Assembly (NCBI RefSeq): GCF_037975245.1
Contig: NC_092580.1
Coordinates: 29,293,501-29,357,500 of the forward strand
Direction: 5' to 3'
Origin: Apostichopus japonicus
Taxonomy: Eukaryota > Echinodermata > Holothuroidea > Aspidochirotida > Stichopodidae
DNA: 64,000 bases
The notes under the pieces were generated by a model. The model was given only the letters and a program-made list of their open reading frames with translations. It was not told the origin of the DNA and ran no database searches. How positions within the stretch are numbered: the stretch's first letter is position 1; every line of letters begins with the position of its first letter. Position numbers and translations under genes: made by a program. Of the stretch, positions 25,349 to 38,434 are shown in pieces.

Positions 25349-27217
25349 AGACCAACTATGGAGACTTTCCGATGAACATAAAATCCCACCATTTTGCATG
25401 TATGTTATCCTTAACTCACTCCAAGTACATTGCTGTAATTAACTTTACCAATTTCGGACGTTAAATACGTGAAAAATGGGAAGAAAAGTCAGCTTTTTAG
25501 GAAACCTATTTCAGACATTCCTGAAACATTCCTAAGACAACAGGTGACCATGTGACGTCACAGTTGGTATACCTCACTCACAACAATACTTTTAGTGTGT
25601 AAAGTTGTATACTTGAGTTGCCAAAAACATCAACGATATTACTCCTTTTTCCCCGAAATGCAACAATTCTGTGTTGTTGGAGGTTGCAGTTATACCTCAG
25701 CCAACAAAAGCATCAGCTTTTTTAGCTTTCCGAGTAGAAGACCGACGTAAAACGCCGTAGACTTTGGATCAATTTTGTGAGATCCACGCGGAAAGATTTT
25801 TCAGCACCCGGAGTATCTCATGCCCATGAATCCACATGCATGACCCTGCCTCTGTGTATGCTGCAAATGTCTCATTCTGCGAAAATTAAATACTGTTGAC
25901 AGCTGTGTCGGACATAGCTAATGTGAAATTGACCCTTTCAAGTCTCCTCGTAAACACGCCCTGGACGTCCTTACATGAAACATTATATCACGCAATTGAC
26001 AGTATAAAATTTACTGTAAGAGATGACCGTGTATATACCGTGCCTAGGGTAGCATTGTTAGTACATGTAGTAAGTTACAACTCTCGTCGGGGTTGGCTCA
26101 CAGCAAATGTAAATAGTCATGTTAGGATTTCATCGCATTTATCTATTTCATTTGTTGTATTCCAGTATCGTGAGTTCGTGATACATGTGTTATATTGTCC
26201 GTTATGTTTATTCCGGCATCTGCATGGTCCAAGGAGTTGAATAAAAACGGTTCTAATGTAGCGATCGACCGTTTTATTTCGTTAGTGACTGTCTTGTGAT
26301 TGTGGGATGTTACTGGTCAAGGCCTGTTTCAACTAGACCTAACTCTATGGAATTACACAGAGTCACGGTAGTATTTCGCCCAGGATTGTACGAGAATCGT
26401 GAATTTGGATATTCACTGCTAAATTTGGTTTATTGAAAGGATACTTTTTCTGTGTTTGTATTTTTGGATATTAAAACGAGTAAGTACTATGTTCAGCTGA
26501 AGCTTAGTCATGTATATGCTACCCTGGTCGATTCGGGTCAGCGTCTTCTCGTAGTTGTTCGATTAGGTTTAGTGTATTTTTGGTAATTCGTTGACAGTAA
26601 CGTAAGCCATTTCCCGTCACATATCACGCATGAGGCATCTTTTAGGTCTATTCTTCTGTTCAGTTTGCGGTATCTTGCGATCAAATTGTATTACGGAATC
26701 AAAATCTGCTTGCATTGTCTACAGTATATTGTACCGTACATACCTATTGACGCTCCGCTATGTAAACGATGCCTCCATTTGAGTGGAAATTTTGCTAATA
26801 AAATAACCCATTTTACTAAATTTTCTGCTTAAAATTGTCTTAAAACTAGTTGTTTATCTGTATGTTTTCCTGTTTTAAGCTAACAGCTTTTCAAACGCTC
26901 GAAATGGGAAGTCAAATACAGACAATTGTTCGCTATCTGTGTATAAACAGTGCCTATATCAGCGTTTGATTTTCGCGGTATACCAACAATGACGTCACAC
27001 AGTGACCAGACGCTCCTTTGGGTCAATCTCTGTTTTTAGACATTCCAGAGGTACATATCACGTGACTACCCAAAATGTCCATTTTCGTGGTCGTTTTTTG
27101 ATGGGTTATAGTAGGTTTTCGAAGATTATTTTTTACACATGTTGATTATGGGTATGTAAACTCCCAAATTAATGGAAAATCCAACAACAACAAAAATGTT
27201 GTCTCCATAGTTGGTCT
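25349..27217 (+). mobile_element. Kolobok-like DNA transposon with TTAA duplications and a broken THAP domain
   Basis: The ends are perfect 17-bp inverted repeats, AGACCAACTATGGAGAC at 25349-25365 and its complement at 27201-27217. Each is flanked directly by TTAA (25345-25348 and 27218-27221). Looser inverted similarity extends about 230 bp inward: GTGACGTCACAGTTGGTATACC at 25552-25573 pairs with GGTATACCAACAATGACGTCAC at 26977-26998. Near the left end a plus-strand frame (25659-25748) begins like a THAP zinc finger (QQFCVVGGCSYTS, then FFSFPS). It continues in another frame with RRRLWINFVRSTRKDF, so the domain is broken by a frameshift, and no catalytic core is seen. TTAA target duplications together with a THAP domain are features of the Kolobok superfamily. 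This copy is decayed or internally deleted (1,869 bp). Confidence 0.75.
25659..25893 (+). pseudogene. Frameshifted THAP-domain remnant of a transposase
   Basis: An ATG at 25659 opens a frame with the CxxxxC start of a THAP finger (CVVGGC). This is closed by a TAA at 25748 in the middle of the domain. The next THAP landmark, RRLWINFV, lies directly after it in another frame. The terminal CxxH pair is not clear. It sits inside the TTAA-flanked element and is presumably the start of its transposase gene. Confidence 0.6.
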
Positions 27218-27461
27218 TTAAGCTTGATGTTTAGGGTGAAACATAAAGCGACGGTTCGCAAACTGAAAAGTGGGTCTCGAAAAATTCGGAAGTTGGTGAG
27301 ATTTGTCCATACGTCTAAAACAATTATCTACAGTTTTCCGAGCTGACCGACGGTGCTCGAGTAAGTAACTTTGTAACATTATGTCCATAGTTCTAGCGTA
27401 CTTTCATGCATTCTGAACATCGATAATGACGGACGGATGTCTGGTGAGTCGTGAACCAATC

Positions 27462-27682
27462 CTAATGGAAGATTATGGGTCGTGGGCCGAAAAGCTTGCG
27501 CCGGACCGCTGGTCTAAATACATCTAAATACATCAATAATACCGAGGAGAAAAGATCGTTAGATCCATTGAAAATATTTACGGTTATGGGAAGAGACATA
27601 TTCCAAAAACCAAATTCCATTGTATTGATATCGTTTTTATAAATAGCAAACCAGAGCACAATTATGGTGTCAGCCAACAAAT
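27462..27682 (-). CDS. Possible alternative terminal exon or receptor-like membrane exon
   Basis: The minus strand has a C-rich tract, an acceptor at 27684-27683 and then an open frame to a stop at 27462. The entry phase is 1, the same as the donor of the Ig3 exon at 29242, so this could replace the 28112-27964 exon as an alternative end of the Ig gene. The peptide has a hydrophobic stretch (TIIVLWFAIY) and a second one ending in LLMYLDVFRPAVRRKLFG. The latter resembles the end of helix 7 and helix 8 of a rhodopsin-type receptor, but without a clear NPxxY. It could also be a decayed fragment of a receptor gene. No Ig, EGF or other domain is visible. Confidence 0.3.
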
Positions 27683-27963
27683 CTGTTGTCGTGGGGATTC
27701 GGGGGGGGGGGCGTGAGACTGATTATTTGACTCGTAATGCAAGTATATAGCCCTTTTAACCATATTATAAATATTTGCTTCTCTGACGATTGGTTCATTC
27801 TTTCTTTTAGTTACATTAATCCTTGTCGACTTGGTGCTGCACTATGTGTTAAATCAGTAGCCGTCTCAGTTTCTTTACCTCGGTTTAGTCAACTTAGTCA
27901 AAGTGACAAAAGAAAATCAACAATGATATAAAACTTGGAACACCAGTGCTATAAATTCTCCTT

Positions 27964-30900
27964 CTAATATATATTTAAAACAACTATTGTAACTGCTACT
28001 ACAGTATTAAATATGCAAAAATTAAATTTTGAATTTCCTTCGTTAGCGATTGATCTCAAAGTATAAGCATCTTCTAACTGTGAGCCATCTAAAAGTGCCA
28101 CAGAACCGTTACCTGTGAAGTCAATAAAAAAGATGAGATTAGTTCATTCGGCCCAATAGTTATTAATTAAAAGTTCGACTATTTTCGAAGAAAAATTACA
28201 AGGAAATATTTCTCTCTGAAATATTTTCCCTCTTGAAGTATGGATATGTTTTTGTTAGTGTCTTTAAATAAATTAGCACGGACTATTATTGCTTGCAACA
28301 ATTATGAATTTATGGTCAATAATTAAGGTTTAGTTACATACACTGTTCCGCCAAATACAAACGGAAGAGTCCTTGTCTTCTTATTCATTATCTCTAGCAG
28401 AAACGGCCAATATTCTCTGATCGATCACGGCAAATTTCGCCAGTAAAGGGTTCTTTTTCTACAATTAATGCCGATTTTTTCAAAGATTTGAGTATTTTGA
28501 GCAAAATATTAAAATATGTAAGCAATACTGATCATCTTACTTTTATCTGAACGTTTCTAAGAGACGGGAGTTACGGGGAAAGCGAAACCCGTGCGTGACT
28601 TCTCGCAACTTTTGAATTTTTTTCAGGAAAATCGGTCACAAAATCACGTAATATTTGTCCATTCACATCAGAGGATGCTGAGAATAATTTCCATATTCAG
28701 TCAAACTGCTTACCCATCTCCCTACACTTTTAAAAATAAACTGGATTAATTTTCATGTGAATTATAATTTACCTATTTATTTATTTTTTATAATTGTGTT
28801 TTATGCTGATTTTATAATTATGATCGATATTGAATTTTACTGGTACGATCCTATTAGCTATTATCAGAAGTTTTAATGGTATTTTTAATACATTCTGCAA
28901 TTAACTCTTTCAAATTCATTCTAAGGATTATATGGCATAGTAGGAAAATCAACACCACTTTATACACAGCACCGACGAGAGGGGGTTGGGGTCAGGTAGC
29001 TACGGGTCCTGGCTTAATTACTGTGGGGGGGGGCGGTGAAATATGGCCCAAAGACATTTTTCTCATTTAATGATATACTTAAGGAAAAATGAAGAGTACC
29101 CCCGGTGACATCATTTTCCCGGGGTCTGACCTGTGTCTAGTTACATCTATGGATATTCAGTGTCTTAATTTTAATTATATTTAAACATAGGCGGTAAGAT
29201 CAATATCTCAGTTAATATCATAATTCAATCAGTAATCGTACCAAATTTTATAATTAAAGACAGTTGCGAAGCGTTGCTGAAGAAATTGTTCGCATCACAC
29301 GTGACCGATGCCATTGCAAATGTCCCCGGTAGGTCCCCTATTGTAATGGTTGACGTCACGGAGATTGGTGAATGTGTCTGCGTTGTCACGGAAATGTCCC
29401 TTCCCCAGTAACCATCACCACCGAGTGTAAAGTTTTTGGACATCCAAGCCACTTCTGGAACAGGGAATCCGTATGCGGTACATGCAATTTGGATTGGCTG
29501 AAATAGAGGGCTCCCTAACTTGATATATTCTTTCACGGTAACTTCAACAGCGACTGAAATAAAAACGAGAGGATATTGAAGCCACGTGATAAAGGATCTC
29601 GAATGACGTCATGCAGAGACGTTAACTCGGTCACATGTCAAATGTCCAAACGGTGGTTAATAAATCATCGTTAAGCGAATTCAAATATGTCTTCTTTTTT
29701 TCGAAAATAGAAATAAAAGAAACTTATGTCAATCATGCGGATGTGGAAACCCTAATTCTATAATTCTTATATGATAGCAAAATAATCGGATTTTTTTTTT
29801 GTCGAAATTCATCAGCAAACATGTATTGAGACTTTAAAGTTCCGTTTTATGCGATTAACACAACTGCGGGTACACCCCCCCCCCCCCCCCATGGCCACAC
29901 GCACAACTCATCCTTGCTCACTCCGTCTCCAAAATATCCCACATACACACACACACACACTCACTAGCATCCCAAAGATACAGACAGATTTATTTACCAT
30001 TGACATTAATATTTCTCAAGATGGTTTCAGATCGCCGGTTGACTACATATCTTAACAAGCAAGTGTAGATCCCTGCGTCATTTTTATCGGCCTCATATAT
30101 AACTAATGATCCATTGGTTAGTATTTCTCCATCGGGGCTCCTGTCACCGTCGATATCATGTAGACCCGTTGTGCCAATCAAAATCCCGTTCTTGTTCCAG
30201 TACATATTGCCCGATGGGATCGGAGGGACCACTAAACAGGTCAACACAAACCCCTCACCGTCAGTGAGGATAAAATCTGCCATCGGCTCAAGATTTGGTT
30301 CTGCAGTGAAGAATGTTTCGTAATGTATATGTTAAAAGACGCCTCAGTCAACGGAAAGAAACTAAAGAAATGTTGATGTTAATGCTATTGATTTAAAGAA
30401 GTTCCCCACGCCCATGCCTAACCCACCCACCCCACCCCAATGCACCCCTCCTCCGTTCAAAATATGTTAGAAAGTCAAGTAATTGTTACTCCGTCTCAAC
30501 ATTCAATAATCAGTTTACAGCCACTGTTAAAACATTATTTTTATTTTTTTTCTGAGACACTTTGTTATCGAATCAATATGCTTCCACAATGTCTGAGGAG
30601 CGAACAGTAACCGCAGTACCGTCTGTAAAATAACCAGATTTGTAAATGTAATTGATGGGTGTTTCAAATTGAAGTAATTTTAAAATTTATTAGTTTATAT
30701 AGCTGAGATATCATTTTAACTTAAACATTCAATATACCTGCGTGTATAGTGACGTGAACAGAATCCATGCCTGGCATATCGTAAGAAGCGCACGTAAATA
30801 ACCCGGCATCAATTTCTCTTGCGTTGTAAATTATGAGCGCATTCGTCGTCACTGTGTCAGCCAAATTGACACTTTCGATGACTTCATACCTTGGTCTGAC

Positions 30901-33900
30901 GTCCTCGACGGGAAATCCATTATATAGCCAATAGACTTCGACCGACTCCCACTCAAAACTCGCCTCACATGTTAAGGTTACCGACTCACCGATAAAAGCT
31001 GTCACTGGTTTACTATTTCTGATGAACAAATCTGCAAAGGAAAATGAACAATATCACCTATTCACTCTTTGCCGATGACTTCGGGAAAAACATTGATTTT
31101 AATATGGACGAGACCGTTGAATAAGAGCCATGAGTTCAGATTGTATTTCTAAACACCCCCACTCCGCTTTTTGTTTGTAAAGAAATGACTCTTTAAATAT
31201 GTGAGGCTCGTCAATTAAAGTGGCTGGATTACTTACTCTAGCGCCCTGACCCTCAGGTCAGTACCTCAGATACAGCACAGAACTAGATATGAAGACATAC
31301 GCCATTAATAGCCTGATATAAGATGTTTGCAATAAGTATCTTAGAGTTATACTTCTGTTTTCTCTACACATCATGACAACACATTCTGTCCTACGTCAAC
31401 CTCTAACGTTCAAACACCCGGATGTCTTTCATGCGAACGATCTGATTGGTTCTTACATTTTTGTCAATTTTGTTTTGATAGATTTGGGCCACGTGGCAAT
31501 TTGAGTTAACTCACTTCGGGCAAGTTTTGCACAGGGTGATTTAACATGAGTTTGTTTTTCCTATCCTGTGATATTAATTATCTGAAGAAAGTTTATGTTT
31601 CCTATCGTGTTAGATTAATTATCTGAGGAAAATGTCTGCACTAATGTGTGAAAAACCACATCCTGGTAAAATGTTTATTAACTCAGGTTTGATTTGATTA
31701 AGTTTGTTGAAATTTTGCCAATGTATCTGACAACAGTAGAATCCTTCAAAAAAAATAATATTCTAAATAAATTTCCATTTGGATAGAGGTTTGGAAGGTT
31801 TGAAAGGCTCGAATATTCCAGTTGTGTCAAACTTCAAGAACAAATCAACAACAACAATATTTAAAAGGAAACTAAAGCTTTTTTTCACGAGGTATGTGTC
31901 ATGATGACATCACATACTACCTACTGTGATTCATTTCCAGGAGTAATGAGGGAAAGTTTCCTTCAACTTCAATAACACTTTTCATCCATTACAAGGGATC
32001 AAATCAAGTTTCAAAAACTAATAAGCGATCCAAGCAATATCAAGGACACTGTCTCGACGGACGCTATATCCGTTACATTATACACACTTGAACCATAGAG
32101 GTATTAATTGGAAACAATGAGCTTTAATTGGAAGCCCAACTGAATAATGTAGTATCCGGTTAAATTTAGTACATTGTCGGGAACAGAATTTCAGAGGAGA
32201 TGTGCCCCCTTCAGGCGCGTAGCGAGGAATTTGCCAAGGGAGGGGCGAAAGCTGTAGGCAAACTATAAGCGTAGCGCCACCATATTGTGGTGCGAAGGAT
32301 ACAAGAACGTTTTGGCCGAAAATGCCTCCAGATCGCTGGAAATGACACTTCCCAGGCCTTGTAAGTTGCATCTACACATTCTCTATTTTGAAGTTACTAG
32401 CAATATCATAAAAAAAATATGCTCAAGGGGGGGTCGCTCGCCCCCTTCGCCCCCCCCCCTGGCTACGCGCCTGGACCCCTTTTGCAGCCTCGAATGGATT
32501 ATATGTCAGCTTACATGTATACGAGCCCATGCAGTCATAATAATGAGTGAAAAGTAAAATGTTTGAATGGATTTCCATGTACAAAAGATAACGGTGTATC
32601 ATTTCCTCTTTATTCTCTATGACGGAATTTCCCACCTCACCCCACCCCACCCACCCCACCACTCCCCTTCTCGGCCACAGCCCCCTATGAAAAAAATACT
32701 CACTTAGCTTAGAAAAGATAATGTTGGGTCCTACTTGCTCGCGGCTATATACATGCAAGCTATACATGCAATGAGTGTTAGCTCAGTGTTTAACGCCAGT
32801 GCCTTCCAAGCATAAGGTCCCCCGGTTCGAGTCACTCCAAGATTAATTTATGTCGTCCAGTTACAGAGTTGTTGACAATTGACAATTCATAATCATGGAC
32901 GTTAAATATGAATGTAAGAGACTGACTTCGGTCAGCTTGCGGCTTTGATAAGCCAATGAGGCTTCTTCGCGAGTTCCTGCTTGCAGGAGGATCTCAAATA
33001 CATGCAATACATACTAGCAATCAACACCCGCCCCTAAAATAGTTATGTAAGTTATCTCTGCATAAATGTCTGTGTGTGTAATCATGGATGTATAGCTCCA
33101 TGGTGTAACAAAGTTATGTTCTCCAAAGAAGAAAAAAGAAAGCTAAAAATAGACCTAACGAAACATCCTCACGTAATTGATCAAAATAATTAACATATGT
33201 TGGCATGTATCGTTTCAATAGCATGATCGATATAAATGTAGGTCATTCAACATTCAGCAATCGATACTAATTTATATCAAATGCAAGAATGGAGGATAGC
33301 TTAATTGCCACCACGCAGGAGACGATATATATATATCCTGTCAAAATGGAACTTTCTAGTACAGATAACAACGTGAGAAGAAAACAAATAGTGAATGGAA
33401 AACTTCCTTTGTTCTAAAAATCGCAGTGAATGTTATCGTCGATAATTAATCCAGTGTGCCAAACTTAACATTTTCTTATGCTTTAAATATAGCACGCTAA
33501 TTGGTACCTGCGCGTCTCTGTTTGTAACTGTAGAATACCCAAATTAGATTAGATATCCTGTGACCGACAATGTTCATGTTTTTTCTTTGCTTAGCCAAGT
33601 GGGGATCCATAAAGGTAATATTAGCCAAAAAGGTAACATTAGCCGAAAATCAAATTGAGTAAGATTATTGCAACATTATATGATGTAAAAAACATGCAAA
33701 AACCGTATAGCGGGGGTTTGCTAATACTTTTCTTTTTTTCTTTATTAGTCTTTCGTAAATGTAAAAGTTTGTAGTTTGTAGAGATCTGCTTGATCCATTT
33801 CCGACCCCAGTCCCCATGCATCTATGATATAGCAATGTACAGGCACAGTACCAGAAAGTGCGAGTGTACGAGCCGCCTCACCCGTTCCCCTCAATCCCTT

Positions 33901-36455
33901 CTCAACCCCTCCCCCCCCCCCCCCACACACACACACAAATTAACAGTATTGTTTAGCACAAAACAAAGTAAACATAATTACAAACTTAATTTATAGCCTA
34001 AATATTCCTCAGAATGTACCATTTCACGTCTAAGGCCATGTTAGGTATGCATATATACATATACATACACACATACATACATATATGCATAAGTCTTGTA
34101 GGAAGATCCTTGGGCACACTAGTCGGTGTAATGATTTATTAGGTTGGTGTATACGAGATATAATTAATACCAGTGTCCTATGTATCACGATATGAAAGTT
34201 GAAAAAGAAATATACCAGACCTGATTCACTGATTAGAGAACCTATAGCACTATATAATGCAAGGAATAACGTGTCTCGGCAACACGCTTATACATTCGAA
34301 CATAAATGTATCGCTCGTTTCCTTCAGCAATGTCATTACCAGGGGGTTGAAAACCAGGTGAGGCACGGGTATAATTATATGTCACTGGGCCCCTTCCTTG
34401 AAGTCTCCAATGTACTTTTAGTGTATTATGACAAAGAGAATACATTATTCTCTATGCAACAGTTACCGGAGATCCCTGATTGACCCCGCTGGCCCGTGGC
34501 TCAAATCTCAGTGCCCTCCTCCCTCGCATCCTCCCCCGCCGCGTAAGGCAGACCACAGACATGGTTACAACTGCAGATAGGTCAAGTCCCCGTTTCTTAT
34601 TCAAATAAATATCTTATACATACGAATCTCGCCAATTCCAATTACTGCAGTGCATGGTAAAGCGATTACCAGCTAATTGCACCATTGTGTGTGCGTGGTT
34701 TGTATGACAGTGTTTTCTTCTCCCCTTGTTTTTGGACGAGAAGTTATAGCACTTCAACTTAAACGTTCAAAGAACATTTCACTATTGTTAGTGAATCTGC
34801 TGAGGAGTTGAGTGTTCATGTCATTTAGGAATGCTGCTTTAAAGACTTAAGTTTGGACAGATAAAGTTAAGTTGATAAGAACAATTTCCTGGATGAGCAG
34901 CTTTATTATTAGTTATTATTATTAGTTTATCATTCTCACCTATTGGCTATTATCTAATTTACTGGTTGGACAACGTTGGAATTTCTGTTTTTCCATACAA
35001 ATATATAAAAGTGATGTCAACATCGTTCAACAATACACTGCTAAAGCTGTTTTTATTGAAACAAAATTATTAAGTGCGTATATGCAAACTAATTATTTTC
35101 ATTTAATGAAGGATAATATACCATAGCTACAGCTAATTAACTTCACTTATAGCAAAACTGTTAAGGTTGGCTTGACATTTATGCAAATCTTAGATATGAC
35201 AATGTAAGTTTGTCCTCAAAATTAATATTTCGTAGAACTAGAAATATCAAGCTTGGGTAAAGAGTACTATAGGAGGCAATCTGGGACAAGATTATCTTAA
35301 ATGAGGTCAGAGAAAGTGGTTTTGTCAATGCCACCCATGAGGCTTCTTTAATTGGTCAGTGCCCACTCAATCTCGTCAAAACGAGACATGCACTATCGTG
35401 GCACACATAGCAAAAATTATATATGTATATATTGTTTTAACTAACTATAGAGCTGATGCATTGCTTAGATGGGTATATCACTACCCGATAATTTAGATAT
35501 TTTGATTTAGTTAGATTGAAATGTCAAATCTAAACTTGGATTGGACTTTTAAATGTCATCTTTATCTTCACACTTCGTAAAATATCAGTAAAATATCAGT
35601 ATGAATGAAAACTTAACGAGGTGGTGAAAGATTTGATCCGTTTTCCAACTATTTAGAATTTGAAGGAACTTGCTTACCGCCCCGGTTCTGTCAGCATACA
35701 CTAGCGAAATTTTATCGATCCGTTTTGAGGAAAAGTTGGCCGAACGTTTTCCTCATATGTGTCTCCTCTCCTTGTTCTACCATATTGCACCTACCCTCCC
35801 CCCCCCCCCCACCCTCTTACCAGTCAAGGATCCTGAGTCGATTATGTGGGTTACGCATTTGTTATTAACATGCAGTATGCAGTGTGTACGCTTTCATAGG
35901 CGTAGGAGACGGGGCTGGGGGGGGGGGATGCAGCCCCAACCAAATATTTTTATGAAAATTCGGGCAATATGCTGAGAATTTATCGGGCACCTACTGAAAG
36001 TAAATAAATTGTAATGATGTAGCTAATTGTAATTAATATTTAAAAAACAATTCTCCGTGGTTATTAAAATAAATTTCTAAGCTTGCCCGACTAATTCGCC
36101 ATTACTAATGTAAATGCCTATATGATACAAACAAATTTAATATTTTTTCGGGCAAGTCGTTACAGCCCCCACCCCCCCCCCCCCATCCCACCCCCAATCA
36201 AATCGGGCTTCTAAGCCTATGTACGCTATGCGTTCTATCCAACATGCTAACATCCAACATAACATTATGTTATATCATATTAACAGTACAAATATAGGCA
36301 AACGTATACTCACAAGACTCGCGATAGCGGGGAAACCCCTGGCTGACTGTAACAGAGAGCAACGTTGAAAACACAAGTATTTGCAGTGAATACCTCAGAA
36401 AAAAGCTTTGTAAAAGTTTAAGAAAATATATGTGAAAGTCCCTTTTGATATTCAT
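27964..36455 (-). CDS. Secreted or GPI-anchored protein with three Ig domains, five exons
   Basis: Minus-strand exons: 36455-36314 (ATG and signal peptide), 31031-30738 (Ig1), 30300-29998 (Ig2), 29553-29242 (Ig3) and 28112-27964 (C-terminus). All junctions are phase 1 and the total is 1200 nt (399 aa). Each Ig exon shows the cysteine-tryptophan-cysteine core: VTLTCEA, VYWLYNG, DAGLFTCASY (Ig1); VLTCLV, MYWNKNG, DAGIYTCLL (Ig2); IACTAYGFPVPEVAWM and ASVTCDAN (Ig3). N-glycosylation sequons occur (NGS, NFT, NAS). The last exon ends in a hydrophobic tail (TVVAVTIVVLNIY, then stop) after small residues (EGNS), which looks like a GPI-attachment signal. Phase 1-1 Ig exons are typical of exon-shuffled extracellular proteins, so a cell-surface recognition or adhesion role is likely. 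The orthologue is not recognised. The signal exon is 5.3 kb away and is the least certain link; additional exons may lie in that intron. Confidence 0.72.
32212..32473. mobile_element. 262-bp hAT-type MITE
   Basis: The inverted ends CAGGCGCGTAGC and GCTACGCGCCTG are flanked by GCCCCCTT (32204-32211) and GACCCCTT (32474-32481), an 8-bp duplication with one mismatch. The interior holds a copy of the dispersed GCGCCACCAT family (32268-32395). Confidence 0.7.
32773..32997 (+). mobile_element. tRNA-Gly-derived SINE with an 11-bp target duplication
   Basis: The head resembles a glycine tRNA: an A box (GTTAGCTCAGTGTTTAACG), the anticodon-arm word TGCCTTCCAAGCA and a B box (GGTTCGAGTC, near 32824). 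A 150-base unrelated tail follows and includes a GC-rich hairpin (GTTCCTGCTTGCAGGAGG). Perfect direct repeats ATACATGCAAT flank it (32762-32772 and 32998-33008), the mark of LINE-driven insertion. It sits in intron 1 of the Ig gene. Confidence 0.85.
35895..36221. mobile_element. 327-bp hAT-type MITE
   Basis: The ends CATAGGCGTAGGAGACGGGG and (complemented) CATAGGCTTAGAAGCCCG are inverted repeats. The flanks TACGCTTT and TACGCTAT fit an 8-bp duplication with one mismatch. The two ends also carry matching G-run and C-run tracts. Confidence 0.65.
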
Positions 36456-38060
36456 TTTGAAAATATTTATAGTTTTCCCGTCCGTGGCATTTCTAGCAAC
36501 TCTGCGAGTTGCTAGTATTCCGTTTATTTAATACATTTATGACGATAATATTTAAGAAACGGTTCTTCAACACTAAACGTATATTGTGGTTCCCTATATA
36601 TACATATATGTGGTGTGATGGTTACACCTCTGCAGAAACCCGCGTCGAAATTATAGATGGCGAACTAAATCAGTCAGTTCCTGCGATAGTAGGAAGTTTA
36701 AAGCAACACAATGAAGACTTTGGTTATTTTGTTTTAATTCTTTCTTCATTATTATGATTTATTTTTATTAATATTTTCGCACACGGCTCTAACACGACCA
36801 GAAATGCTTTTTCTAACTGAACAGTATTTGATATCACTAACAAGGCAAAACAAATCATCATTTAATTGAAATAGCAACCTTCTATAAAAACGTGCTCTTT
36901 TTTAATGTTTGCGATAAGGATTTTATCACGCAAGAACGACTATGTTAACATAGACCGATTAACTTTAACATATCTCAATAACCTGTCTTAGAAGCATTTC
37001 AGTGTGTCACTCCTCAAATATGCTAGTAATTCCAATTATGGTTACTCTTGCTTATGTTAGCATTCTCTAAACATGGTTAACGACAACGTCAGCTAAGCCC
37101 TACCCCGTGCTGCCTGCATTTTGGCGTAGTCTATTGTTTCGATATTTGTCTTTAAAATACCAAATACACTCGGAAGATTTTCAAACTTCTATTATGACGT
37201 TATTGAAACAATGTATACTATTGTTTCTGTTAAAATCGTATTTGACGAAGAGATCGAGCTTATATTCACAGCAACCCAGATGCTTTAATTACACGAACCC
37301 CTCTCACCGATGACACGCGTGTGCTGATATAGTTGTGTGGTGATAGAGCAGATATATAGTATGCATCATATCCATGTATATGTAACTCTTCTGAAATGAT
37401 TGATTAATTGTTTTTAATTATGATACTGTGTATCCCGCTGATTGTAGTTAGTATTACTATACGCATTCTTTTAACAGACCGCTTACACACTATGCAATTG
37501 AACGGTGCTTGACCTCAGGAGGTAATGTTTTATTAATACTTTAATGCACCCAAAGAGAACATTTCCGCTTAACGAACAGACGCGTGCATATAGTTTATTT
37601 ATATTTAGAAACGGAAAGTTTATATTCCCATCATGGGATATTAAAAGAAAGAAACAGGACTCCTCCCCCTCCTTTATATATATAGAAGGGTCAAATTTGG
37701 GGCACTTGTTTCAACAATTTCAGGGGGGTAAAGAACAAATACTAATGGCCCAATGCTCTCCCACCTCAAGGGAAATTCGATACACATTAGGTTATTCTTT
37801 TCAGGGTATAAATGAATTCCATACTGGATAGAACCCGCATTGTCCATTTTCGTGATGTGAAAAGTGAGGTTGAAAGACGGGAGGGGCAGATAAGAGGATG
37901 GGGGTCTACCATAACTTAAGGCGACCGTAGAACTCACATGAAAATAGTCTTGAATACACGCCAATATATAAGAAAAGCTACACCAGGAATGGCACATCTA
38001 GGCTGCCGTTAAGCGCGCTTGACTTTTAAAATCGTAGACGCGATATTATTTTCATACAGT

Positions 38061-38434
38061 CAGGGGCGTCGGAAGCTATTTGGGATTGGTACGGCCGAAC
38101 AGAGTGTGGCCATCTATCATAATTATCGGGGGACGTTTGGTAGGTCAAACTACGCTACGCACCACCATGATTGGCGCGTAGCGTAATGGAGAATTTTTTT
38201 AAAAAAGGCCTCCCAGATTGCAGGAAATGGCACTTCCCGAGCTTGAAAACAAGACCCCTGCCATGCCAGAGTAGTCACATTAAGCCTACTTGCCGTCATC
38301 ATTATTGAAAATTATTGAAAAATATAGAAAAATATAGGCTACCTACCAGATTATTTTTTGCCATTTTTTTTCTTAGTCCTACTTTTTTTTCTTCTGTTTT
38401 TTTGCGCCGTGAATATTGGTCTCCGATGCCCCTG
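38061..38434. mobile_element. 374-bp MITE, ends CAGGGGCGTCGGA
   Basis: The inverted ends CAGGGGCGTCGGA and TCCGATGCCCCTG are flanked on both sides by ACAGT (38056-38060 and 38435-38439). The interior contains another copy of the GCGCCACCAT-type dispersed repeat (about 38150-38260). Confidence 0.7.

Larger units (their letters stand above)
31032..36313. other. First intron of the Ig gene
   Basis: Holds the 262-bp MITE, the SINE, the 327-bp MITE and poly-C tracts (33909-33923, 35799-35812). No additional Ig-like exon was found, though a small one could be missed. Confidence 0.5.

Noticed and set aside
32773-32845. A functional tRNA-Gly gene
   Set aside because: The A and B boxes are present but the acceptor and D stems do not pair properly. 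The perfect target duplications around a longer unit mark it as a SINE head.
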